Assembly: GCA_025059715.1 (NCBI GenBank)
Contig: JANXCE010000005.1
Coordinates: 1-64,000, forward strand
Length of the DNA: 64,000 bases
Direction of reading: 5' to 3'
Source of the DNA: Caldimicrobium sp.
GTDB taxonomy: Bacteria; Desulfobacterota; Thermodesulfobacteria; Thermodesulfobacteriales; Thermodesulfobacteriaceae
The notes beneath the pieces were generated by a model that saw only the letters and a program-made list of their open reading frames with translations, had not been told where the DNA came from and ran no database searches. Positions 1-8,922 of this stretch are shown here, one piece after another. The position numbers and the translations under genes were made by a program. Within the stretch, counting starts at the first letter, position 1. Every line of letters begins with the position of its first letter.

Positions 1-294
1 GCTAACTCACTGAGCCTCTTTTCTGTCTCTTTTTGTGCCTCGGCTAACTCTTTTAATTTCTCATCGGTTCTCTTTTGCGCCTCGGCTAACTCACTGAGCC
101 TCTTTTCTGTCTCTTTTTGTGCCTCGGCTAACTCTTTTAATTTCTCATCGGTTCTCTTTTGCGCCTCGGCTAACTCACTGAGCCTCTTTTCTGTCTCTTT
201 TTGTGCCTCGGCTAACTCTTTTAATTTCTCATCGGTTCTCTTTTGTGCCTCGGCTAACTCACTAACCTTCTTCTCCGTCTCTTTCTGCGCCTCG
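1..294 (-). repeat. 84-bp tandem repeat (two 42-bp half units) inside the coiled-coil gene
   Basis: Positions 1-84 and 85-168 are identical base for base. Positions 169-252 differ from them at one base (T for C at about 246). Each 84-bp unit is two related 42-bp halves, so each codes for 28 residues as two 14-residue motifs. The half unit at 253-294 is clearly diverged, and the similarity fades by about 310. The repeat keeps the reading frame. Confidence 0.95.
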
Positions 295-443
295 GCTAAC
301 TCCTTTACTATAGCCTTCAACTCATTGAAATCACTCGCCTTCACTAACTCGTCCAAAAAATCAAATAACTCCTCCAATACCTCCGCCTGCTCCGGGTTAA
401 AGACTTCCCTGATCTTTCTGATTAAAATCTTACCCCTCGCCAT
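1..443 (-). CDS. Coiled-coil repeat protein, N-terminal part (runs off left edge)
   Basis: Reading the minus strand from an ATG at 443 gives an open frame to the window edge, at least 147 codons. The first ~45 residues (start MARGKILIRKIREVF) are not repetitive. After that comes a 14-residue unit of the form ELAEAQK-[RE]-T-[DE]-[EK]-[KR]-L-x, repeated seven times in what is visible. The spacing of Leu and Ala, with abundant Glu and Lys, predicts a long parallel coiled coil. From family knowledge, such repeats are common in thermophile proteins (DUF3782-like) that carry a PD-(D/E)XK nuclease-like fold at the C terminus; that end is outside the window, so nuclease function is only a guess. No strong Shine-Dalgarno precedes the ATG. 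Confidence 0.75.
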   Translation of the reverse strand, partial: MARGKILIRKIREVFNPEQAEVLEELFDFLDELVKASDFNELKAIVKELAEAQKETEKKVSELAEAQKRTDEKLKELAEAQKETEKRLSELAEAQKRTDEKLKELAEAQKETEKRLSELAEAQKRTDEKLKELAEAQKETEKRLSEL

Positions 444-1158
444 AAATTAAACTTTATCCCTAAGTTTAGTTTTTTCAAGTTAAGTTTTTTCAAGCCTATT
501 GTCATACCAAGATGTGCTCTCTACAGCTTAAGAAGTGACTGGGTAATCTATGATCACGCCGAGAACATGTCCAGTGGTAATTTAAAATCTTCCAAGTAGT
601 TATAGCATAGTTATCTACCTTGCTTTTGTGAACCGTTTAGATTCATTAATCGAAATTACAACAAGACTCCGTAAATCGTCATGTTAAGCATCTCCAGGCG
701 AAAAATTACCAAAGAGGCTGATAAGAGTGGGATGCCCCGCAAATTTTGGACAATTAAAATGTTAGGGTTTGTTTTAAGGTCTTAGATTTGAACCCCATAT
801 TCCCTAAATATACACTCTAAATGTTCCGCTACCAATTTGCCTGTCAAACTAAAATCAACCTATGCCAGAGATACCTACAAAAAAACACATATCTGTTAAA
901 CCCCTCTTCCCTCCATAATCTTAATACCTTCTTATGGTTTACTCTGTAGCCCTTAAGCCACAAGTCAAAGTTGAAGGAGGGATAGACCATCTCTCAAGTA
1001 AAAAACTCAAGGAGAGAGCTTTTAGATAGGAGAGTTTTTTGTTTGTATTACAAGTTCTTTACAAGCTGGCAATTTTTTTTGAGTCTTGAGTTTTCGGTTT
1101 CAGGGACTTCTAATCTCTGGAGAGGCTCAACAGGATAGGCCTTTGTATTAGGCGATCC
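444..1158. other. Gene-free stretch, no recognisable feature
   Basis: All six frames are broken by stops here and no fragment was recognised. The only structure seen is an AT-rich 9-bp inverted repeat, 1000-1008 against 1032-1040, with a 23-nt loop and a T-run in the right arm. It looks a little like a terminator but has a weak stem. The stretch leads directly into an IS remnant at 1159, so it may be decayed mobile DNA. Confidence 0.5.
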
Positions 1159-1260
1159 AAGGGTGCATAGTGGTCTTGGGAATGTATCGCCTTTGGAGTG
1201 GATTTGTTATAAATTTCACGAGAATTCCCTTCAGTCTAAAAATCCTCTGGACTCATACAT
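1159..1260 (+). mobile_element. IS481-like remnant A: right end only
   Basis: This piece matches the right-hand ends of the remnants at 20.2, 50.4 and 56.5 kb. It codes, in a broken frame, for the end of a DDE transposase (S-G-L-G-N-V-S-P-L-E), followed by the conserved tail that reads GTCTAAAAATCC and GACTCATACA at the terminus. Nothing upstream matches the rest of the element. It lies 62 bp before the CBS-domain gene. Confidence 0.7.
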
Positions 1261-1322
1261 TTCTTCTTTTAAGTTCTTGATTAGGTGTTAAAATAAGCAA
1301 GCAAAGAGTAACGGAGGAGCCT

Positions 1323-1841
1323 ATGTGGAAGGCTAAGAAGGTTAGAGACCTAATGGTCTCTCTTAAGGAGTATCCCTCCATAAGGGAAACTCAATCTATA
1401 AAAGAGGCTTTTACCATTTTAAAGAAAAACTTTGAGGAGGGGCGAGGTTACAGAAGCATATTGGTTTTAGATGAGAAAAACCAATTAAAGGGTGTGCTCT
1501 CCATGATTGATCTTCTTAGGGCAGTAGAACCAAAATTTTTAAAGCTTTCCAAGCCTTCTGCCTATCAGGGATTGGTTCAGGATGACTCTACCCTTAGCAT
1601 TCTCTGGGAGGATCTCTTTTTTGAGGAGAGCCAAAAAGCCCTTCAAAGGCCTATCAAAGAGGTTCTTACTCCTATTAAAGCGGTAGTAACTCCAGAGGAC
1701 TCCCTGACCAAGGCCTGTTTTTTATTGGTATCCACAGATTCACGCATACTTCCAGTAATTGAAAGTGGAAAAGTAATTGGAGTCATTCGTCTTTTAGATG
1801 TTTTCAAGGAAATAAGTGAAGCGGTGTTGGAAGATCAATGA
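1323..1841 (+). CDS. Tandem CBS-domain protein
   Basis: The 172-residue protein consists almost only of two CBS domains, roughly residues 5-70 and 105-165. Both start with the usual R-D-L-M / K-E-V-L-T-P entry and contain V-L-D-E-K-N-Q-L-K-G-V-L and V-I-E-S-G-K-V-I-G-V-I strands. CBS pairs bind adenine nucleotides and switch a partner's activity. A clear GGAGG site (1312-1318) precedes the ATG. The anion transporter follows after 62 bp on the same strand, so it is the most likely partner, but this is inference from position. No catalytic domain is present. Confidence 0.88.
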   Translation: MWKAKKVRDLMVSLKEYPSIRETQSIKEAFTILKKNFEEGRGYRSILVLDEKNQLKGVLSMIDLLRAVEPKFLKLSKPSAYQGLVQDDSTLSILWEDLFFEESQKALQRPIKEVLTPIKAVVTPEDSLTKACFLLVSTDSRILPVIESGKVIGVIRLLDVFKEISEAVLEDQ

Positions 1842-1903
1842 AATTAAGGTAAAATAGCCCAATCACATTCAATATTGATTCCTTGAGTATTGAGGAGGGG
1901 GCT

Positions 1904-3397
1904 GTGACCAAGGAAATCAATTCAGGAGACATTTATCTAAGGCCCGAGAAAAGGAGAATCAACTGGAAGAGACTCTTTTTTATTTTACTGGGATTAGGAG
2001 TTTTTTTAGTAGTGTACTATTCACCACCGTGGAGTCCTGCGGTAGATCCAGCGGGAAATACCTTTCCTTTAACTCGTGAAGGAAAGGGAGCGATAGCTCT
2101 ATTCTTGCTTGCGGGAATTTGGTGGGTCTTTGAAGTTGTGCCCATTGGAATTACCTCCATCGCTATTGGAGTCTTTCAAGTCCTCTTTACTATTAGGCCA
2201 GCAAAAGAGGCCTTTAGGGATTTTACGGATCCTTCAGTAATGTTTATCTTTGGGTCTGTAGTTATAGGAATGGCTTTTACTAAAACAGGGCTCACTAAGC
2301 GGATTGCTTACAAAATGCTTGAGATTGTGGGAGAAAAAACTAATCTTATTCTCCTTGGGAGTTTGGTGATAACCGCAGGGCTTACCCATGTGATGGCCCA
2401 TACCGCAGTTGCCGCAACCGTGTTCCCTATCCTCTTAGCAATATATAGTCTTTATGGAGAGGGAGATAGAAGAACAAATTTTGGAAAAGCCCTTTTTATA
2501 GGTATGGCCTACTCTGCTGGGGCAGGAAGTATTGTTACCTTTTTAGGAGCAGCAAGGGGTCCAGCTGCTGCCGGCATGTTTAAAGAATTTACGGGTAGAG
2601 ATGTAGGCTTCTTTGAGTTAACCAAATACATGTTTGTGGTGGGATGGCTAATGGTTTTTTTGATCTGGCTCTATTTGATGTTAGTCCTTAAACCAGAAAA
2701 GCCTATAGTGAAGGGGCTAAGAGAGCGAGTAGCCAAGCTTTATAAGGAACTTGGACCAATTAAGCAGGAGGAATGGTTAGTTATTTTTATTGTTTTGGGA
2801 GTAGTGATTCTAATGGCCTTACAATCCGCAATCTCCCAATTCAGAGTTATAGATAGATCCGCTATCATATTGCTTTCAACTATAGCTTTCTTCATATTGG
2901 GAATTTTGACTTTAAGGGAATTAGAGGAAATCCCCTGGAACATTATTCTTCTTTTTAGTGGTGCTATGAGCTTAGGCTTCTGTCTTTGGAAGACAGGTGC
3001 CGCTCAGTGGATTGCAGTAAAATGGTTGGCACTCTTTAAGGATGCTCCTTGGATAGTTTTTGTAATGAGTGTGGCAACCTTGGTGTTAATTTTGACTAAT
3101 TTTATCATGAACGTAGCAGCTATAGCCATAACCTTACCGGTCTCTTTGGTGATAGCTAAGTATCTTAATGTGGCTCCAGAGGTTATTTTTTATGCCTCTC
3201 TGGTCACTTCTGGCATGCCCTTTTTGTTGCTCATTGGAGCAGCCCCCAATGCTATTGCCTATGGCTCCAATCAGTTTACACCTATGGAATTTTTTAAGCA
3301 CGGAATCCCTATGAGTTTCATTTTATTACTGGTGCTTGCTTTAGCTATTCTTACTTTATGGCCCCTCTTAGGAATGCCAATTTTGATAAAGAATTAA
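1904..3397 (+). CDS. DASS-family (SLC13-like) anion:sodium symporter
   Basis: This inner-membrane transporter of about 497 residues has 11-13 hydrophobic segments. The two re-entrant substrate regions of the family are visible: H-M-A-H-T-A-V-A-A-T in the first half, and N-F-I-M-N-V-A-A followed by G-A-A-P-N-A-I in the second. Family members import di/tricarboxylates or sulfate with Na+; the substrate cannot be read from the sequence, though sulfate or a C4 acid would suit an anaerobe. The GTG at 1904 is chosen because AGGAGG lies 5 nt upstream of it. A TTG 21 nt earlier is in frame but has no ribosome site. The CBS-domain gene just upstream may regulate it. Confidence 0.87.
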   Translation: MTKEINSGDIYLRPEKRRINWKRLFFILLGLGVFLVVYYSPPWSPAVDPAGNTFPLTREGKGAIALFLLAGIWWVFEVVPIGITSIAIGVFQVLFTIRPAKEAFRDFTDPSVMFIFGSVVIGMAFTKTGLTKRIAYKMLEIVGEKTNLILLGSLVITAGLTHVMAHTAVAATVFPILLAIYSLYGEGDRRTNFGKALFIGMAYSAGAGSIVTFLGAARGPAAAGMFKEFTGRDVGFFELTKYMFVVGWLMVFLIWLYLMLVLKPEKPIVKGLRERVAKLYKELGPIKQEEWLVIFIVLGVVILMALQSAISQFRVIDRSAIILLSTIAFFILGILTLRELEEIPWNIILLFSGAMSLGFCLWKTGAAQWIAVKWLALFKDAPWIVFVMSVATLVLILTNFIMNVAAIAITLPVSLVIAKYLNVAPEVIFYASLVTSGMPFLLLIGAAPNAIAYGSNQFTPMEFFKHGIPMSFILLLVLALAILTLWPLLGMPILIKN

Positions 3398-3439
3398 TTT
3401 TGAAATTAGAGCCCATAATAAAAGCCTTTTGGGCACAGC

Positions 3440-3467
3440 TTGAACTTCTGAGAAGTTAAAATATAAT
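3440..3467 (+). promoter_or_regulatory. Sigma-70-type promoter of the tRNA pair
   Basis: TTGAAC (3440-3445), a 16-nt spacer, then TATAAT (3462-3467) lie 11 nt before the first base of tRNA-Pro. The spacer carries a perfect palindrome-like stretch, AACTTCTGAGAAGTT, overlapping the -35 box. Confidence 0.75.
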
Positions 3468-3478
3468 GTTATTAGTGT

Positions 3479-3552
3479 CGGGGCGTAGCGCAGCCTGGCA
3501 GCGCACCTGCCTTGGGAGCAGGGGGTCGGCAGTTCAAATCTGCCCGCCCCGA
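3479..3552 (+). tRNA. tRNA-Pro (TGG)
   Basis: The gene folds as a 74-nt cloverleaf. The acceptor stem CGGGGCG (3479-3485) pairs with CGCCCCG (3545-3551), with A as discriminator. The anticodon stem CCTGC/GCAGG encloses loop CTTGGGA, giving anticodon TGG. The T-loop reads TTCAAAT. CCA is not encoded. Confidence 0.95.
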
Positions 3553-3557
3553 TTTTA

Positions 3558-3631
3558 GCGCCCGTAGCTCAACTGGATAGAGCATTGGACTACGAATCCA
3601 AAGGCTGGGGGTTCGAGTCCCTCCGGGCGCG
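3558..3631 (+). tRNA. tRNA-Arg (ACG)
   Basis: A 74-nt cloverleaf follows tRNA-Pro after 5 nt. The acceptor GCGCCCG pairs with CGGGCGC, and the discriminator is G. The anticodon stem TTGGA/TCCAA holds loop CTACGAA, so the anticodon is ACG, normally edited to ICG by TadA. The T-loop reads TTCGAGT. CCA is not encoded. A run of five T follows directly, which may end the transcript. Confidence 0.95.
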
Positions 3632-3723
3632 CTTTTTCTCTATCTGTTACCATTCAGTGCCTTGTTTTCTACTATTAACCACTAAATAGATAAAAACACC
3701 TATAATTTGCCTTACTTGGAAAA

Positions 3724-4536
3724 ATGAAATACCTAAAACCTACTCTCCTGATTCTGTCCTTATCCTTCTTTTCCTATCTATTTATTTACCCCTGGTTTAT
3801 TCCTATAGAATACCTTAAGAGGGAAAATCCTAAGTTGACCGCCATGATGCAACATAGACTTAAGGAATACGAAAGAAAGGGCAAATCCGTTAAAATTGTC
3901 CAGATTTGGGTGCCTCTAAATCGCATATCACCCTATCTTGTAAAGGCAGTTCTGATTGGAGAGGATGATAAGTTTTATAGACATTCTGGTTTTGACCTTG
4001 AGGCAATTCAAAGGGCAATTGAAAAAAATCTTCAAGCTGGGAAAATAAAATATGGTGGAAGCACCATCACTCAACAGACCGCTAAGAATCTCTTTCTGAG
4101 TCCTACAAAAAATCCCATAAGGAAAATTCAAGAGGCAATTTTGGCCTATCGCTTAGAGAGAAGCCTCACCAAAAGGAGAATTTTAGAGATATACCTAAAT
4201 ATTGCGGAGTGGGGTGAGGGCATCTTTGGTATTGAGGCAGCTTCAAGGTATTATTTTGGTAAGCCAGCCTATGCCCTAACTGCTTGGGAAGCCGCTCGGC
4301 TTTCCGCAGTGTTGCCAAACCCTATCAAATATAATCCCTTAAGTCAAGCTCCCTTTGTTGAAAACAGGGCAAAGTTAATCTACTTTATTATGAAAAAGCG
4401 AGGTATCGTGCAGGAGGAATATAGGGATATAGAAAGTAAACTGGATGTTGATAGTGATCGACAAGCAGGTGACCAGGATTTGAAATTTGAAAACTTTTCC
4501 ACCGAATTAAATAAAGAATCTCCTCCAGAGAACTAA
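3724..4536 (+). CDS. mtgA: Monofunctional peptidoglycan glycosyltransferase (GT51)
   Basis: The 270-residue protein polymerises lipid II into glycan strands at the outer face of the inner membrane. One N-terminal membrane anchor (about residues 5-25) is followed by a GT51 domain. Its motifs are clear: E-D-D-K-F-Y-R-H with the catalytic Glu near residue 80, G-G-S-T-I-T-Q-Q-T-A-K-N-L, the second Glu in R-R-I-L-E-I-Y-L-N, and W-G-E-G-I-F-G-I. There is no transpeptidase domain. A TATAAT box at 3701-3706 lies upstream but has no good -35. The gene ends convergently with the next one, with a 4-nt overlap of stops. Confidence 0.93.
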   Translation: MKYLKPTLLILSLSFFSYLFIYPWFIPIEYLKRENPKLTAMMQHRLKEYERKGKSVKIVQIWVPLNRISPYLVKAVLIGEDDKFYRHSGFDLEAIQRAIEKNLQAGKIKYGGSTITQQTAKNLFLSPTKNPIRKIQEAILAYRLERSLTKRRILEIYLNIAEWGEGIFGIEAASRYYFGKPAYALTAWEAARLSAVLPNPIKYNPLSQAPFVENRAKLIYFIMKKRGIVQEEYRDIESKLDVDSDRQAGDQDLKFENFSTELNKESPPEN

Positions 4537-5009
4537 AGAATTTCTTTATCTTTCATAACTTTCTCAAGGAGTTCTTGTTCCTCTTCTTTTCTTCTTAGAT
4601 ATAACTCCCAATCCACTTGTTTTTCAAAGAGGGCAACCTCCCTTCTAATCAAATTGAAGGGGAAATCCTCTCTGGATATGTAGGGAAGAGCCGCTTTAAA
4701 GAAGTTTTCTTTGATTTCCTCAAAGATTCTTCCCACTTCTGCTTCGGGAACAAAAGTTCTCTCCTTTCGGTAGCGATAGTAGAATTTCCCCTCAGTTTTT
4801 TCATAAAACTTTTCATAATAAAAACTATTTGAAAAATCATCTCGATCAGGAATTACCTCTATTTGAGCTAAGAAACCTACAAGCCATCTATCTCCCGCTA
4901 ATTTCCTGGAATAATTCCAGATTTCAAGGATTAATCCATTTCTTAAGGGAATTCTTTCGACGCATTTGGCATCCCAAATTATCTCTTCCGAGAGTCTTCG
5001 ATAGGTCAT
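4533..5009 (-). CDS. Hypothetical protein, 158 aa
   Basis: I do not recognise this family. The protein is soluble, has no signal peptide, and is rich in aromatic and charged residues (many Tyr, Phe, Glu, Arg). Its last 40 residues are a charged helix (Y-L-R-R-K-E-E-E-Q-E-L-L-E-K). The frame is intact, starts at ATG 5009, and stands alone on its strand between mtgA and the divergently transcribed pilY1, which supports it being a real gene. Confidence 0.65.
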   Translation of the reverse strand: MTYRRLSEEIIWDAKCVERIPLRNGLILEIWNYSRKLAGDRWLVGFLAQIEVIPDRDDFSNSFYYEKFYEKTEGKFYYRYRKERTFVPEAEVGRIFEEIKENFFKAALPYISREDFPFNLIRREVALFEKQVDWELYLRRKEEEQELLEKVMKDKEIL

Positions 5010-5112
5010 ACCTTGATGTGTCGGTAGCGCTTTATTTTGCTTTATGTTTACATTCCAATTTTAAAGTATATTATAAAATTAGAATCTGAACTATAAAGAC
5101 TTAAACATTACT

Positions 5113-8100
5113 ATGAATTTGTTTAAAAGAAGAATTTTCTTTTTTCTTATTTTAGTGATTTTGATTACTTTAAAAAAGGTCCCAAAAGGTGAGTCAAGTA
5201 TGTTTGATTATTGTTATGTGCCTCCTATGACCGGCCAAGTGGTCAAACCTAATGTGCTCTTTGTGATGGATTTTTCAGGTTCGATGCAATTTCCAGCCTA
5301 TGTGCCCTGTAACTTTAATGGTTATTCCCAAAATGTAGCCACTTGTGGCTCTATAAATGTTACTCAGCAAAGTTCTTGGAGATATGATCCTCAAAGAGAT
5401 TATTCAGGTTATTTTGATCCTCAGAAGTGCTATGAGTATACAGGAGGTTATTTTCAGGAGAAAAATTGTAATTGCCCTAATCGCATAGGCACAGCCTCTT
5501 GTATCTCTGGAAATTTACTAAACTGGATAACCACTACTCGTATTGATATCGCAAGATTAGTTCTTACGGGAGGTAAAAGCAGTTCCTCCGGAGGAAATAC
5601 CTTTTTAGATAGTGAGGGAGCTATCTATACTATCGATGAGCCAAGTCTTGGCTGTGCCTTTGTTATTACTGGGACCCAATCTGATTATAGAAGATTGACT
5701 ATTAGAAATCTTGGTTCAGCTCTTTGCCCTCTGGGGAATAATATAATTAACAATGCAAGGCTCAGAATAAGGGCCTCTGATCCCAGTTCTATAAGGGGTA
5801 TAATACATTCTTTTTGTGACACCACTGATTTAAACGGTCAAATAAACGAAAAGTGCCAACTAATAATGGAGTTCATGGTGTTTGCTGGTGATAACAGGTT
5901 TGGTGAAATAAGAGTTGGCAAGACAGCCACAATTTCCTCTCTAATTAGTGCCATAAACAACGAATTGCCCTACGGGGGAACACCTACAGGAGAAGCTCTG
6001 TGGGAAGCTTATGATTTTTATCTACAACATAATCAAAACAATTTTGAGGCAAATTCCGCTTATATTAATCGAAGAAATGGTAATGTGGATCTATATTATG
6101 ATGGCTCGGGAGGTAATGCTACACCTATTCCCTGTAGAAAGGGATTTGTCCTCTTGCTCTCCGATGGAGCCTGGAATGGAGCTGTAGACCCAGTAATACC
6201 TGCAAGAGTTATGGCCACCACAGATTTAAGAGCCGACCTTCCAGGAATTCAAAGAGTCCATACTTATGTTGTCTATGCTTACGGTGATGAAGACCCTGAT
6301 ACCCGTCTACAGGGAAGACAAGCTATGATTACTACTGCTATTTTTGGAGGCTTTGAAGACAGGGATAATAATAGGTTTCCCTATCCCTTTATAAATATAC
6401 AATATCCCTCCGGAAGTGGAACCTGTTCTAACTTAGATGGAACTTTACGAGTAAACATTCAAACTGCTAACACTACTTATTGCAATAGTCGGGGTGTTAG
6501 TTATCCGCTGAGTGTTTGTAATGCTACTGGAGTTTGGCATCAAGGTTGTTCGGAGTGGGATACCGCTCAAGGCAGTCCGAGAGATGGTACACCCCATAAC
6601 TTTTTTGAGGCGAATGATGCCCAGAGTTTAAAGAAATCCCTCTTGGAGGCCCTTTATGACATACTTCGCCGCGCATCTGCGGGAGCAACCGTAGTAACCC
6701 TCTCCCAGGAGGGAAGAACAGGTTCCTTCCTCTTACAGCCCTATTTCTTCCCAAAACTTATTAGTTCCGCAGGGGAGGTGTCGTGGATTGGCTCTCTTCG
6801 TGCTTTTTGGCTTGATGCCAAGGCAAGAATAAGAGAAGATGCCTTAACAAGATATATCCTCGATCTTCTCACCGATTTATGGCTTATTTTTGTTCCCTCT
6901 TCTCCTGAGCCAATGGTCTTTAAGATTACTAATGAAACCACCTGTGAGCATCAGAGATTCGAGGTCTTTGATCCAATTCCTATTTTTGATGTAGGTTGTC
7001 TCTTAGCGGAAAGAGACCCTGATACTCGGTTAATCTTGGCAAATTTTAACGGCACTTTAGCGGAGTTGGCCTCCAACGGGTATCGCCCTTTGTTAACAAC
7101 GCTCTGGAATACCACGGCAAACGCCTTTAGGTTACCTCAAATAAATAGCAATACTGCCTCTTGTATAGTCGATTATTTGTATGGAAAAAACCTAACTAAT
7201 TGTCCAGGAGGAGACAACACTTATATTAACAGATTGAGAACTGTAGATTTGAATAGCCTATGTAGGCTTGTTACTAATACCAGAGTTTGGAAATTAGGGG
7301 ATATCATTTATTCTAATCCTATTGTTGTATCAAATTTATATTATGAGTTAGAGACTTATCATCTGATTCATCATAATGAAACTTACCAAAGTTATACTAA
7401 CAGTTCTATTTATAGACAGCGAAATTCCTATGTAATCGTTGGAGCAAATGATGGTATGATTCATGCTTTTAGGATTGGTTGGTTAAAGTCTCAATCCACA
7501 GAAACCCAACCTTTAAGACTAATAGATGCCTTTAACAGAGAAACTTACGACTTGATTGGTAGAGAAGAGTGGGCCTTCATACCTTATAATGCCCTCCCTT
7601 ATTTGGTTTCTTATGGTAGAGGAGATTGGTGCCACATTTTTACCACAGACTTCAAGATATATGCGTTTGATGCACCTATTGGGGGACGCTGGAGGACGCT
7701 TCTTCTGGGGACGATGGGTTTTGGAGGAAATCCGCTCACCTTGGGTCTCTTAGGTAACTTTAGCTCTTCTATATTCCTCCTTGATTTGACAGATTGGCTT
7801 AATGGAAACTCTGAGAGACCCTCTCTTCTTTGGGAACGAGTTCTTCCCGACAGCACATTAACCTTATCAATACCTTTAGTAATAAAGAGGCATAACAATT
7901 GGCAGATTGTAATTGGAAGTGGGCCACTATCCGTAAGTGGTGGAGGCACTATGACTCGCGTTCAATATCCCGTAACCCCTAAGCTCTTTTTCTTTTCCCT
8001 AAATGGAACTTTACTTCAGGAGGTCCGAATACCGGGTGTTTTAAATCAAGCGGTAGGAGGTTTAAGTGCTATAGACATAAATAGGGACTATAACCATGAT

Positions 8101-8922
8101 TTTCTTTACTTTGGAACTTATAATCATACAAGTGGTCAAATTTATAGAGTTGATTTGAGAGGTTCTTCTCTTCTTATTCAACCAATTAACACTAATCCTC
8201 TCATAAGGGCTCCGGTATTCAGCGCCCCAGCCCTCACTCTTGATAATAATGACCAAGTTTGGGTTATCTTTGGAACCGGAACCTATTTTGGAAACGATCT
8301 GACTTTATCTTTCCCCAACTATTTGGTCGGAATAAAGGATATCTGTGCTACTAATAACACCTGTGGTATGTCTGTATATAACTTAGAGGATAAAACTAAC
8401 TTTTGTAATAATCCTACAAATTATAGTAGTGTCTTACTACAAAATACAACTCAAGCTACCTGTGAGTATGATTCAATTAATGGGACCATAGTAAAAAGGG
8501 ATAGGGGAATTGAGATGGGATATATCTATCCTGAGGTAAATCATGGGTGGTTTCATCAGTTGATGAGGCAAAATGAGCGTATTTTTTCTAATCCCTTAAT
8601 TTTTAGGGAAAGAGTTTTTGCTTTGTCCTTTACTCCTGTGTTAGATGTATGTGCCGTTGGTGGAAATACTTATTATTGGGATGTATGTTATGAGAGTGGA
8701 TGTCCCTGTAGGAGAGTAGGGATGGAAAATCCGGAACCAAGTAGATATTTAGCCCCTGGAGCTCCCCCTTTGGGTAAGGCCTTTCAAGTAGTTAAAACTG
8801 AGGCTGCAGGAGTGTTTATTTTTACTCAAACTTCTGCCTCAGGAGGACCTACCGGAATAGCTATTGAAGCACCCTCTTCACGAAATTTAAAGGGTTATTT
8901 CCTCCTATGGATCGAAAAGTAA
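5113..8922 (+). CDS. pilY1: PilY1-like type IV pilus tip adhesin/biogenesis protein
   Basis: This 1269-residue secreted protein starts with a signal peptide (hydrophobic stretch at about 9-21). A von Willebrand A-like part follows, with metal site D-F-S-G-S-M near residue 54. The C-terminal half has repeated W/G-rich strands of the PilC/PilY1 beta-propeller, including V-G-A-N-D-G-M-I-H-A-F-R. A Ca-binding-like loop D-I-N-R-D-Y-N-H-D sits near residue 986. In known systems PilY1 sits at the pilus tip with the minor pilins, primes assembly and binds surfaces. The protein is rich in Cys, suggesting disulfides outside the cell. It is first in the minor-pilin operon; the next gene starts 16 nt before its stop. 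A TTTACA/TATAAA pair with a long 19-nt spacer (5047-5077) may be the promoter. Confidence 0.9.
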   Translation: MNLFKRRIFFFLILVILITLKKVPKGESSMFDYCYVPPMTGQVVKPNVLFVMDFSGSMQFPAYVPCNFNGYSQNVATCGSINVTQQSSWRYDPQRDYSGYFDPQKCYEYTGGYFQEKNCNCPNRIGTASCISGNLLNWITTTRIDIARLVLTGGKSSSSGGNTFLDSEGAIYTIDEPSLGCAFVITGTQSDYRRLTIRNLGSALCPLGNNIINNARLRIRASDPSSIRGIIHSFCDTTDLNGQINEKCQLIMEFMVFAGDNRFGEIRVGKTATISSLISAINNELPYGGTPTGEALWEAYDFYLQHNQNNFEANSAYINRRNGNVDLYYDGSGGNATPIPCRKGFVLLLSDGAWNGAVDPVIPARVMATTDLRADLPGIQRVHTYVVYAYGDEDPDTRLQGRQAMITTAIFGGFEDRDNNRFPYPFINIQYPSGSGTCSNLDGTLRVNIQTANTTYCNSRGVSYPLSVCNATGVWHQGCSEWDTAQGSPRDGTPHNFFEANDAQSLKKSLLEALYDILRRASAGATVVTLSQEGRTGSFLLQPYFFPKLISSAGEVSWIGSLRAFWLDAKARIREDALTRYILDLLTDLWLIFVPSSPEPMVFKITNETTCEHQRFEVFDPIPIFDVGCLLAERDPDTRLILANFNGTLAELASNGYRPLLTTLWNTTANAFRLPQINSNTASCIVDYLYGKNLTNCPGGDNTYINRLRTVDLNSLCRLVTNTRVWKLGDIIYSNPIVVSNLYYELETYHLIHHNETYQSYTNSSIYRQRNSYVIVGANDGMIHAFRIGWLKSQSTETQPLRLIDAFNRETYDLIGREEWAFIPYNALPYLVSYGRGDWCHIFTTDFKIYAFDAPIGGRWRTLLLGTMGFGGNPLTLGLLGNFSSSIFLLDLTDWLNGNSERPSLLWERVLPDSTLTLSIPLVIKRHNNWQIVIGSGPLSVSGGGTMTRVQYPVTPKLFFFSLNGTLLQEVRIPGVLNQAVGGLSAIDINRDYNHDFLYFGTYNHTSGQIYRVDLRGSSLLIQPINTNPLIRAPVFSAPALTLDNNDQVWVIFGTGTYFGNDLTLSFPNYLVGIKDICATNNTCGMSVYNLEDKTNFCNNPTNYSSVLLQNTTQATCEYDSINGTIVKRDRGIEMGYIYPEVNHGWFHQLMRQNERIFSNPLIFRERVFALSFTPVLDVCAVGGNTYYWDVCYESGCPCRRVGMENPEPSRYLAPGAPPLGKAFQVVKTEAAGVFIFTQTSASGGPTGIAIEAPSSRNLKGYFLLWIEK

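Noticed and set aside
1-294. CRISPR-like array at the left edge
   Set aside because: The repeats are contiguous with no unique spacers, keep a reading frame, and code for a coiled coil.
1000-1040. Rho-independent terminator
   Set aside because: The 9-bp stem is only A/T with a CTC end, the loop is 23 nt, and no gene ends next to it.
1883-1903. TTG start for the anion transporter
   Set aside because: It has no ribosome site, and the AGGAGGGGG stretch lies behind it, just before the GTG at 1904.
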